From Scybalenecus merdavium (GTDB taxonomy: Bacteria; Bacillota; Clostridia; Oscillospirales; Acutalibacteraceae), in NCBI GenBank assembly GCA_018714405.1, contig DVNM01000002.1:1-64000 (forward strand): a stretch of 64,000 bases of DNA, in the 5' to 3' direction. Every line of letters starts with the position of its first letter. The first letter of the stretch is position 1. Made by a program: the position numbers and the translations under genes. Below, one piece after another: positions 8,318-15,926 of the stretch. The notes beneath the pieces are model-generated. The model saw only the letters and a program-made list of their open reading frames with translations, was not told where the DNA came from and did not search any database.

Positions 8318-8983
8318 ATGAAAAGGTGTTCTAACTGCGGCCAGACGGTTACGGACGATTGTAACTTCTGCCCAAACTGCGGCGGAAAATGCGCTTTTGA
8401 CCCACAGCAGACCAGCAATGCAGTCATGGCTGATTCTGCGCCTGAAACAGAAACAGCCGCAGATATTGCAGAAAATGAGGAGGCGGAAGCCGAGTCCTTT
8501 GCAGAAGATGTGCACACATGTCCGCGCTGCGGCGAAGTATTGGAGGGCGATTTTACTTTTTGTCCGTACTGCGGTGCCAATCTGTCGCTTTCCGGTTCTG
8601 CCGCATCTTCCGGAATCAAAAATATTGCAGATTCTGTGAAGGTAGAAGTGAAACATGCAGAGCAGAAGCTGAAAGAAAATGAATTCGTCCGCTCTGTACA
8701 AGATGATTTCAAAAACAGCCGTTCGGTGGAAATGGTCAAAAACGCCGTCGGTGGTGCGGTGAATTCCGCTTCAGCCGGCATAAAAGCCAAAAGCAACAGC
8801 GGCATTTTAAAAATTGTGCTGCCCATTGTCGCAGTTGTTATTGTAATTTTGGCTGTGGTTTTAAACATCCATACCTGCGAGGAATGCGGCGATGTTTATT
8901 TTGGCAAGAAAAACACCATTTCTTTTTGGGGTGAAAGCGAGTCCGTTTGCAAGGACTGTTATAACGATTTTTATATGTGGTAA
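8318..8983 (+). CDS. Membrane protein with two N-terminal zinc ribbons
   Basis: A 221-residue protein. Residues 4-21 (CSNCG...CPNCG) and about 68-88 (CPRCG...CPYCG) are two rubredoxin-like zinc ribbons joined by an acidic linker. A helix-rich stretch follows, then one transmembrane segment at about 165-186 (LPIVAVVIVILAVVL), then a short external part with a third Cys pair set (CEECG...CKDC). The ribbons should face the cytoplasm. It starts at an ATG after CGGAGGAG, directly behind the operator-bearing promoter. The function of this common Firmicutes architecture is unknown; the Cys sets suggest zinc binding or protein contacts. Confidence 0.75.
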   Translation: MKRCSNCGQTVTDDCNFCPNCGGKCAFDPQQTSNAVMADSAPETETAADIAENEEAEAESFAEDVHTCPRCGEVLEGDFTFCPYCGANLSLSGSAASSGIKNIADSVKVEVKHAEQKLKENEFVRSVQDDFKNSRSVEMVKNAVGGAVNSASAGIKAKSNSGILKIVLPIVAVVIVILAVVLNIHTCEECGDVYFGKKNTISFWGESESVCKDCYNDFYMW

Positions 8984-9029
8984 TGTTAAAAGTTACTTGC
9001 ATAATTTGGTGTAAATTCAGGTGGAGAGT

Positions 9030-10037
9030 ATGAGAAAATTATTTAATTTAACAACGTTGTTTGTTGTAATATTATGTGTATTTTCTGGTTGCAGTTTGAG
9101 TGATGCAGACACTGGTTCATCATTTTCTATATTGCCTCAGAATGAAACAAATCGCCAAATCGCTGCTACTACATATAATCAACGTCAGAGCCAAGCCGGA
9201 AATACATATTACGATTATTCTTTTACAAATGGTGACGAATATGTAAATCAAATATATATATTGGAAACAGATCCTGGCGCTTTTTCAGATGATAGTTTTG
9301 TGGAAAGCTGTGAGCAAAATTATTCCAATAAATACGCATACTCGTATAAAGATGGAGATCCTGCATCCACAATTCAGATAAAAAAGTATACGCGTGATGA
9401 CGAGGATGGCGAACCAGAATACCGAGATAGATACGTTTATGTTCGCGATTTTAATTTTAAAGATAAAGTAGGAACGTATAAATCTTATTATATAGGTACA
9501 AGTGGTACGGAATATAATGATTTATATTATAACTATCAATACGAAGATGAGGGTAGATTATCAGTAATGAGTGACGAACACGAAGATATCGTACGTTGCT
9601 ATTATGATGATCAAGGTGTTCTAACTGATAGATATTTTGATTATGAATCTTATTTTTATTCTTATGAAAACGATGATGATGGTCGTATAACCAGTATTCG
9701 TAAATGGCGAGGTGATGAGATTATAGTTCAGTATAATTATGAATATGATACAGACAATCGAATTACACAGGAAATCTGTTATGATTTTGATGATAATGTT
9801 CAAGATGAACTGGAAGAAAGGGTCACTTATTCGTATGACGAAAGCGGCAATATTTTAAGTATTATTACTGAAACATACGATAGCGATACCGAAAGTTATC
9901 GGACTACCAATCAGACTTTTTACTATAATGACAATAATAATTTAACTGAAATTATTACAGATGATGGCGAAGATATCTCATATACTGTGTTTATTTATTC
10001 CAATGAACCTGAGGTCTACAGTGTTCCAATGGGATAA
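9030..10037 (+). CDS. AT-rich YD-repeat-like lipoprotein
   Basis: A 335-residue exported lipoprotein: a signal peptide with lipobox FSGC puts the lipidated cysteine at residue 21. The mature part is very rich in Tyr, Asp and Asn and carries loosely repeated Y-D/N-G-R-I/L-T-x-I blocks (for example DDGRITSIRKW, TDNRITQEICYD, ESGNILSIITETYD) reminiscent of RHS/YD repeats, which fold as beta-strands. No toxin domain is present. The DNA is far more AT-rich than the genes around it. The ATG at 9030 was chosen over the GTG at 9021 because GGTGGAG then serves as ribosome binding site. Role unknown. Confidence 0.7.
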   Translation: MRKLFNLTTLFVVILCVFSGCSLSDADTGSSFSILPQNETNRQIAATTYNQRQSQAGNTYYDYSFTNGDEYVNQIYILETDPGAFSDDSFVESCEQNYSNKYAYSYKDGDPASTIQIKKYTRDDEDGEPEYRDRYVYVRDFNFKDKVGTYKSYYIGTSGTEYNDLYYNYQYEDEGRLSVMSDEHEDIVRCYYDDQGVLTDRYFDYESYFYSYENDDDGRITSIRKWRGDEIIVQYNYEYDTDNRITQEICYDFDDNVQDELEERVTYSYDESGNILSIITETYDSDTESYRTTNQTFYYNDNNNLTEIITDDGEDISYTVFIYSNEPEVYSVPMG

Positions 10038-10091
10038 AAATGATTAATTTATTTATATATGCGTAACGTATGATGATTTGAGGGAGAACGA

Positions 10092-10766
10092 ATGAAGAAA
10101 GCTATTTCAATTTGCTGTTTAAGTCTAGTATTATGCTTTGTGTTTGCTGCTTGCTCATCAACGGATGAAGTGCCGGAAGTATCTGTTGATCCTGATTTGA
10201 TTCAATATTCTGGAAAATATTTAGTCGATAGTATTGAATCTTCAGACAATGAAACAATTGATAAGATCGTATTATCAGATAATAACTTGAACGAATTAGG
10301 CCTTGATCAAGAAGAGTTATTAAATAGTTTTAGAATATATGAAGCGCAAGTAATCTGGGATATGAACAATCAATGCTTTTATCTGGACAAAGGTTATAAT
10401 ATAGGGCAGAATAACATTGCATTTGCAAACACGATATTGACACTCGTTAAAATAATTGATACTGGTGAAATCAGTTATTATTTGAACGATCAAGATTTTA
10501 AATTTGAAGAATTTAAAGTTTATAATTTCTGTTGCAGGCAGGAAGATAAAAACTTTGATTCGTATTTTATCTATATTCCATATGAACAAGGAATCTTTAA
10601 ATCGATTGATGTTGACGAGCTGGATTATACATATGTGAATTGTGTATACGATGATTACAATTTGTATTTAGCAACTTTTCAGGGTATGACTGGAGAAGGA
10701 GAAGTAGTAGACACGCCATCATACCAGTATTATGGCGACCCTATTGCCGTAAGAGACAGCTATTAA
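10092..10766 (+). CDS. AT-rich lipoprotein of unknown function
   Basis: A 224-residue lipoprotein with signal peptide and lipobox FAAC (Cys21), followed by an acidic Ser/Thr/Pro linker and a domain rich in Asp, Tyr, Asn and Ile. It matches no family I recognise. It lies 54 bases after the YD-like lipoprotein, has GAGGGAG before the ATG, and shares the marked AT richness of that gene, so the two probably arrived together and are expressed together. Surface display on the outer face of the membrane is expected. Confidence 0.65.
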   Translation: MKKAISICCLSLVLCFVFAACSSTDEVPEVSVDPDLIQYSGKYLVDSIESSDNETIDKIVLSDNNLNELGLDQEELLNSFRIYEAQVIWDMNNQCFYLDKGYNIGQNNIAFANTILTLVKIIDTGEISYYLNDQDFKFEEFKVYNFCCRQEDKNFDSYFIYIPYEQGIFKSIDVDELDYTYVNCVYDDYNLYLATFQGMTGEGEVVDTPSYQYYGDPIAVRDSY

Positions 10767-10789
10767 TTTACTTGTTTTGGAGGTACATA

Positions 10790-12319
10790 ATGACTTGCAA
10801 AAATTGCGGAAGTGAAATCAAAAGCGGTGCGCGGTTTTGCACCAACTGCGGTGCGCCGGCAGAACAGCAGCCGGTCGCACAGTCTGTATCCGATATAGCA
10901 ACAGAATCTGCGCAGCATTCCTTTGATGTAACAGGTGAAATCCCGTCAGAGCAGATGGGCGTTCATGAAACGGCTGCAGCAAATGCGCAAACCGCTGCGG
11001 ATACGTCAAAAAAGAAAAAGCTGGTCATGATCGCTTCGGTTGCTGCCATTGCAGTGATTGCGGTCGTGGCATTGGTTTTGGCGATTACCAGCATGACTGC
11101 CGCCAACGATTTAAAACAGGCGATCGACGCAAAAGACGCTTACCAGGTGAACAGTGTGTACGATGCCGCACGCGGCGACAGTTCTAAAATGGAAAAATAC
11201 GATCAAGTCATTGCGGACACGATCGAATCCATGCAAAGCGATTTAAACGCACATGATTTTGACACTGCCGCGCTTTCAGACGCCGGCAGCGCAGTAACGG
11301 ATTACGCTTCGTCGCAGTGGGGCACACTGATGTATAATCCGGACGGAGAAACGTTGTCCGGCAGTGTCTCGTCTGCCAATGAACCGGCTTGGGAAGGTTT
11401 GACAACGCTGTACGATTCCAAAACCAATTATTGTGACGGGCTTTATGCTTATAAAACCAGCGGGGATTACGAATCGGCAATCAGCAGTTTTACCGGCGTA
11501 ATCGAATCTGACAGCAAGTTTGACGACACAGCCACCATGATTGGCGAATGTGCAGATGCCTATATCGGCGCAACGCTTACAGTCGTAGAAGAAAAAATTG
11601 CCGAGGGCGACATCAATGGCGGCTTGCAGCTTTTAAATGCAGCCGAAGCGTACTTGGACGAATGCGGTCTCAGCTCCGGCGAAACGGCGCAGCAGCTTAC
11701 GGCCAAGGTAGAAGAAACCCTGGCGTCTTATGCCGATACCTATGCCCAGAAAGCCGAAACTTGCTTTAAGGACAAGGATGTAGACGGCGCGATCGGCAAC
11801 ATGGAAGTCGCCATGGAACTGCAGCCGGATAACGCGGATTATAAAACTAAGTACGATACATACCAGCAGTACATCCCGTTTGAACTTTATTTAGAAGAAA
11901 ATGTGTTGTATGAAGACGAGACCGGAGATATTTACGGCGGTGTTGAATTTGACACAACTCAAAAGACAAATAACAATAAAACTATGACACATTCTATGAG
12001 GTGGTATAACAATAAAGATGAAGATGATGGAAGTTCCTGGAATGTTCACTATAATTTAGAGGGTAAATATAATACTGCATCTTGCATAATCTTTTTAGAA
12101 GATTATGCAAAAAATAGTGAAGGAGTTGGATATTTTAAAGCTTATGGAGATGGCAAATTGCTATATACGTCTCCTAAAATGACCGCAGGCGTATTACCTG
12201 AAGAGATTAGTTTTGATATTTCAGGAGTTCAAAAATTGACATTGTCTTTTTTTGGCTCGGAATCAACAGGCTGTGGCATAAGTGACTTAACTGCTCAAAA
12301 GGCATTTCCGACAGAATAA
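10790..12319 (+). CDS. Zinc-ribbon, single-pass membrane protein with TPR-like and C-terminal beta domain
   Basis: A 509-residue protein in four parts. Residues 3-21 are a zinc ribbon (CKNCG...CTNCG). A helix follows at about 77-101 (IASVAAIAVIAVVALVLAI). Residues 110 to about 365 are helical and resemble tetratricopeptide-like repeats (AETCFKDKDVDGAIGNMEVA). The last 125 residues form a probable beta-sandwich resembling NPCBM-type carbohydrate-binding domains (weak resemblance). Base composition changes abruptly at about 11945: the part encoding the last domain is AT-rich, the upstream part is not. The ATG at 10790 follows TTGGAGGT. It probably senses or binds something outside the cell, but this is inference. 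Confidence 0.65.
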   Translation: MTCKNCGSEIKSGARFCTNCGAPAEQQPVAQSVSDIATESAQHSFDVTGEIPSEQMGVHETAAANAQTAADTSKKKKLVMIASVAAIAVIAVVALVLAITSMTAANDLKQAIDAKDAYQVNSVYDAARGDSSKMEKYDQVIADTIESMQSDLNAHDFDTAALSDAGSAVTDYASSQWGTLMYNPDGETLSGSVSSANEPAWEGLTTLYDSKTNYCDGLYAYKTSGDYESAISSFTGVIESDSKFDDTATMIGECADAYIGATLTVVEEKIAEGDINGGLQLLNAAEAYLDECGLSSGETAQQLTAKVEETLASYADTYAQKAETCFKDKDVDGAIGNMEVAMELQPDNADYKTKYDTYQQYIPFELYLEENVLYEDETGDIYGGVEFDTTQKTNNNKTMTHSMRWYNNKDEDDGSSWNVHYNLEGKYNTASCIIFLEDYAKNSEGVGYFKAYGDGKLLYTSPKMTAGVLPEEISFDISGVQKLTLSFFGSESTGCGISDLTAQKAFPTE

Positions 12320-12396
12320 AGGTACTTTGTATTTGAATATAAAACCCTGCTCAATCTGCCGCATGGCGTTTGAAAAAATAAAAAAGGAGAATATCT

Positions 12397-12840
12397 ATGA
12401 ACGAACAAAACCAGGAAGTCTACACACCGTCCGCCGCACCGGTGGGCCAGCTGAAAACAAACCGGGGTCTGGCAAAATTTATTTTGCTGAGCATCGTAAC
12501 GCTGGGCATTTACGCGATCATCTATATGTCAGGCATATCCAGCGACATCAATATCATTGCCAGCCGGTATGACGGCAAAAAGACAAAGCACTATTGTCTA
12601 ATGCTGTTTATTTTGGCGCCGATTACGCTTTCCATTTATGCGTTTGTCTGGTACCATGGCCTTTCGGCGCGTATCGGTAATGAACTGAAACGCCGCGGCA
12701 TTGATTACAAATTCTCTGCCGCAGATTATTGGCTCTGGAGCATACTCGGCACCTTGATCCTTGTTGGCCCGTTTATCTACATACATAAGCTTTCCAAAGC
12801 GATGAATCTTTTGGCAGAAGATTACAATACGCGTGGTTAA
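12397..12840 (+). CDS. DUF4234 domain membrane protein
   Basis: A 147-residue integral membrane protein. After about 20 polar residues come three hydrophobic stretches. The pattern LSIVTLGIYAIIYMSGISSDINIIASRYDGKKT and a later LSIYAFVWYHGLSARIGNELKRRG match the DUF4234 family. These proteins frequently accompany zinc-ribbon membrane proteins in Clostridia; function unknown. It starts after AAAAAGGAG and ends at a strong terminator, closing the island. It lies 77 bases after the preceding gene and is back at normal base composition. Confidence 0.75.
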   Translation: MNEQNQEVYTPSAAPVGQLKTNRGLAKFILLSIVTLGIYAIIYMSGISSDINIIASRYDGKKTKHYCLMLFILAPITLSIYAFVWYHGLSARIGNELKRRGIDYKFSAADYWLWSILGTLILVGPFIYIHKLSKAMNLLAEDYNTRG

Positions 12841-12843
12841 CTG

Positions 12844-12877
12844 AAAAACCGACCGGTTTATAAACCGGTCGGTTTTT
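12844..12877. terminator. Bidirectional terminator
   Basis: A 34-base perfect palindrome (AAAAACCGACCGGTTTA and its reverse complement) with A/T runs on both sides, between the convergent DUF4234 and peptidase genes. Confidence 0.9.
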
Positions 12878-12901
12878 CGTGTGATGGGTCGCTTTGAAAA
12901 A

Positions 12902-13969
12902 TTACAGCATAACCAGTTCTTTCGGCAGCGTGGTAAAGTTTCTTGTGCCGGTTTCGGTTACGGCCAGCAGGTCCTCGGTGCGCACGCCGAATTTCCCGGG
13001 CAGGTAAATGCCCGGTTCAATGGAAGTTACGTTGCCGGGGGCAAACGTGTCGGCCGATTTGGGCGAGGCGTTGTAGCCTTCGTGGATCTGCAGGCCAACG
13101 CCGTGGCCGAGCGAATGGCGGAAGTACGGCGCATAGCCGTAGCTTTCCAAAACGCTGTAGGCGGCTGCGTAAACATCTTTGCATTTTGCCCCGGGTGCCA
13201 GCGCCTGAATGCCGGCCTGCTGCGCTTCCAGCACGGCGGTGTATACGCGCCGCATCTCATCGTTCGGTTCTCCCAGGCAGACGGTGCGCGTCGTGTCGGA
13301 GTGGTAGCCCGCAAACGTTGCGCCAAAATCCATCAGCACAAATTCGCCCTTTTGCAGTTTGCGCGCAGAGGGAACGCCGTGCGGCATAGAGGTATTCGGG
13401 CCGCTGAGCAGAATGGTGTCAAACGACACGCCGTCCGAGCCGTATTTGGCCATCAGGTAGTTAAACAGGGCGCAAAGCTCCTTTTCCGTTTTGCCGGGTG
13501 CAATGTGGTTCAAAAGCTCGGTATAGGCTTTTTCGGCAATTTTCTGGGCGGTCTCGATTTTGTCAAGCTCATCTGCTGTTTTTACGTTGCGCAGTTTTTC
13601 GATTTCGTCTCCCAAATCGAGCAGCCCTGCCTGCAGCTTTTCGCCAAAGCTACGGTATCTGGCCAGCGAGATCGTTTCGTTTTCAATCAAAAGCGACGTA
13701 ATGTTGTGCTTTTTCAGCAGCTCGTTTGCCGTGTCGATAAAGCCGGTCGTGATCTCTATGACCTGCAAGCCGGTCTTTTCAGCGTGGCGTTCGGCCGTTT
13801 CGGTGTACCGGGAATCCACAATGTGGTACCCGGCGTCCGCTGTCAGCAGCACCATGCCCTCAGATGGGGAAAAACCGCAGAAATAGTGCATGTTCACTTC
13901 ACTGGTCAAAAGCAGCGCGTCTGCATTTTTCTGTGTCAGAATGTTTTTTACGGCTTCCTGTTTTTCCAT
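12902..13969 (-). CDS. Xaa-Pro aminopeptidase, M24B family
   Basis: A 355-residue cytoplasmic metallopeptidase that removes N-terminal residues preceding proline or splits X-Pro dipeptides. The N-terminal creatinase-like domain is followed by the pita-bread domain with all five metal ligands in place: Asp in LMDFGATFAGYHSDTTRT (both Asp), His in HSLGHGVGLQIHEG, Glu in TSIEPGIYLP and Glu in VRTEDLLAVTE. Length and motifs fit the short PepQ/YpdF type. It begins at an ATG (13967-13969) and is transcribed alone, divergent from the GH51 gene. No sign of damage. Confidence 0.93.
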   Translation of the reverse strand: MEKQEAVKNILTQKNADALLLTSEVNMHYFCGFSPSEGMVLLTADAGYHIVDSRYTETAERHAEKTGLQVIEITTGFIDTANELLKKHNITSLLIENETISLARYRSFGEKLQAGLLDLGDEIEKLRNVKTADELDKIETAQKIAEKAYTELLNHIAPGKTEKELCALFNYLMAKYGSDGVSFDTILLSGPNTSMPHGVPSARKLQKGEFVLMDFGATFAGYHSDTTRTVCLGEPNDEMRRVYTAVLEAQQAGIQALAPGAKCKDVYAAAYSVLESYGYAPYFRHSLGHGVGLQIHEGYNASPKSADTFAPGNVTSIEPGIYLPGKFGVRTEDLLAVTETGTRNFTTLPKELVML

Positions 13970-14058
13970 AAATCAGGCTTCCTTTCTTTTGCTTCTTCTA
14001 AAAAATTAGCACAATTTTTCACCCTTTTCAAGTGTTTTAAAATGCAATGTGTTTTTTG

Positions 14059-14087
14059 TTGACTTTATGTACAGATTGTGCTATTTT
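14059..14087 (+). promoter_or_regulatory. Promoter of the GH51 gene
   Basis: TTGACT (14059-14064), 17 bases, then TGC-TATTTT with an extended -10. Confidence 0.65.
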
Positions 14088-14120
14088 TTACTTATATTAT
14101 TCAAATGTAAGGGAGATAGC

Positions 14121-15596
14121 ATGGAAAAGTATCTGATCAATCCAAACCATAAAGTGGCTAAAATCAATAAAGATATTTACGGCCATTTTTCCGAGCATCT
14201 TGGCCGCTGTGTTTATGAGGGTCTTTTTGTCGGCAAGGATTCCTCCATTGAGAATATAAACGGCATGCGCTGTGACGTGGTGCAGGCGCTCAAAGAGATG
14301 GGCATTCCGGTACTGCGCTGGCCCGGCGGCTGTTTTGCAGATGAATACCACTGGAAAGACGGCATCGGCCCGCAGAAGGATCGCAAAAAAATCATCAACA
14401 CCAACTGGGGCGGCGTTGTGGAAGACAATTCGTTCGGTACGCACGAGTTTTTGGAACTTTGCGCGCAGCTCGGCTGCGATGCGTATATTAACGGCAACGT
14501 TGGTTCCGGCTCTGTGCGCGAGATGAGCGAGTGGGTAGAGTATATGACGTTTGCCGGCCAGTCGCCGATGAGCGATCTGCGCCGTCAAAACGGCCGTGAA
14601 GAGCCGTGGCAGCTTAAATATTTCGGCGTCGGCAATGAAAACTGGGGCTGTGGCGGCCATATGGGGCCGGAATACTACGGCAATACATATAAAAAGTACA
14701 ACACCTTTGTGCGTGACTATGACCCGAACCACCACATTTACCGCATTGCCTGCGGCCCGAACAGCCACGATTTTGACTGGACAGACATTCTTGTCAAAAC
14801 GGTAGGCGGCCAGGCCAACGGTATTTCTTTGCACTACTACACCGTGCCGCATAATTGGGACAAAAAGGGAAGCGCGCTCGATTTTACAAAAGACGAATAC
14901 TACCTGACCCTTGCCAAAGCTTACCGCATGGATGAGCTGATCCGCCGCCATACGGAAATCATGAACCGCCATGATCCGCAGAAAAAGCTGGATCTGGTCG
15001 TGGATGAATGGGGCACCTGGTACGATGTGGAGCCGGGTACGAACCCGGGCTTTTTGTACCAGCAAAACACCATGCGCGACGCGATCGTGGCCGGATTGAA
15101 CCTGAATATTTTTAATAAGCACGCAGACCGTGTGAAAATGGCCAATATTGCGCAGCTCGTCAACGTCCTGCAGGCCGTGATCCTGACCGACGGCGAAAAA
15201 ATGCTGCTTACGCCGACTTACCATGTGTTCAAGATGTTTAAAGAGCACCAGAACAATACGCTGCTCGGCAGTTATATTACAAGCTGTGAAACGGTGTACG
15301 ACGGCTATGTGCTGCCGAACGTGACCGAATCCGCTTCCATGGATGAAAACGGTGTGATCTATTCGACCCTGGTCAACACATCTGCCGACGATGCGGTGGA
15401 AGTGCACTGCCAGATCGCCGACACAGCCGTCACCGACATTCAGGCCGAGATCTTAACAAATGATATGGCAGCCTACAATGACTTTGAGAATAAAGATACG
15501 GTGCAGACGGCTGTATTTACAGATTTTACCAAAACAGCCGATGGGTTTAAAGCCGTTTTACCGCCCTGCAGCGTTGTAAAGTTTACGGTAAAATAA
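14121..15596 (+). CDS. Alpha-L-arabinofuranosidase, GH51
   Basis: A 491-residue intracellular retaining arabinofuranosidase: no signal peptide, a (beta/alpha)8 barrel and a C-terminal beta-sandwich. The catalytic pair is visible as acid/base Glu173 in VGNENWG and nucleophile Glu296 in VDEWGTWYD. The N-terminal HFSEHLGRCVYEG block is also typical. It removes arabinofuranosyl side groups from imported arabino-oligosaccharides; arabinose would go to AraA/AraB, whose genes start at the right end of this window. The ATG at 14121 follows AAGGGAGATAGC. A small Cys-rich gene overlaps its stop codon by one base. Confidence 0.95.
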   Translation: MEKYLINPNHKVAKINKDIYGHFSEHLGRCVYEGLFVGKDSSIENINGMRCDVVQALKEMGIPVLRWPGGCFADEYHWKDGIGPQKDRKKIINTNWGGVVEDNSFGTHEFLELCAQLGCDAYINGNVGSGSVREMSEWVEYMTFAGQSPMSDLRRQNGREEPWQLKYFGVGNENWGCGGHMGPEYYGNTYKKYNTFVRDYDPNHHIYRIACGPNSHDFDWTDILVKTVGGQANGISLHYYTVPHNWDKKGSALDFTKDEYYLTLAKAYRMDELIRRHTEIMNRHDPQKKLDLVVDEWGTWYDVEPGTNPGFLYQQNTMRDAIVAGLNLNIFNKHADRVKMANIAQLVNVLQAVILTDGEKMLLTPTYHVFKMFKEHQNNTLLGSYITSCETVYDGYVLPNVTESASMDENGVIYSTLVNTSADDAVEVHCQIADTAVTDIQAEILTNDMAAYNDFENKDTVQTAVFTDFTKTADGFKAVLPPCSVVKFTVK

Positions 15597-15856
15597 TGGA
15601 AGATGCTTACCGTGTCTGCCGGCGCTGTCTGCTGCGCCAGGCAGACGCCAGGGCCTATGAAACGGTCGCGGCTTATGTAGCCGAGATCCCGCCCGACAAG
15701 CGTGTGGACGACGCGCTTTATGAAAAACGCCTGGCGGCCTGCCTGCAGTGCAGCTACCTTTCTGCCGGGCTGTGTACGAAGTGCGGCTGTTATGCGGAAA
15801 TGCGCGCGGCTTTTCGTGAAAAATCCTGTGCGGATTACGACCATAAAAAGTGGTAA
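15596..15856 (+). CDS. Small Cys-rich DUF6171-like protein
   Basis: An 86-residue soluble protein whose ATG overlaps the GH51 stop by one base, implying translational coupling. Eight cysteines are arranged as CRRC near residue 8, CLQC near 49 and CTKCGC near 59, plus a late Cys, as in a metal-binding or iron-sulfur fold. It resembles the DUF6171 family of Firmicutes; no function is known. Why it travels with an arabinofuranosidase is unclear. Confidence 0.65.
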   Translation: MEDAYRVCRRCLLRQADARAYETVAAYVAEIPPDKRVDDALYEKRLAACLQCSYLSAGLCTKCGCYAEMRAAFREKSCADYDHKKW

Positions 15857-15878
15857 AAAAGAAAAAATCCCAATAAAT

Positions 15879-15926
15879 AATACCATTGTTTTTATCCAAA
15901 ATAGTAAGGGTGAAAGCAATGGTATT
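15879..15926 (+). promoter_or_regulatory. Hairpin that would hide the start codon of the next gene
   Basis: AATACCATTG (15879-15888) is perfectly complementary to CAATGGTATT (15917-15926), which contains the ATG at 15919. The 28-base loop holds the AAGGGTGA ribosome binding site. Six T follow the stem, so it could also act as a weak terminator. Confidence 0.5.

Noticed and set aside
9030..10037. Reading the YD-like lipoprotein as an RHS toxin
   Set aside because: The repeats are loose, the protein is short, and no RHS core or C-terminal toxin domain or immunity gene is present.
12881..14062. 393-codon plus-strand frame covering the peptidase gene
   Set aside because: The minus strand encodes a complete M24 peptidase with all metal ligands; the plus frame is a Phe/Gly/Arg-rich shadow.
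14097..15407. 436-codon frame antisense to GH51
   Set aside because: No motif or start signal; the GH51 catalytic residues are on the plus strand.
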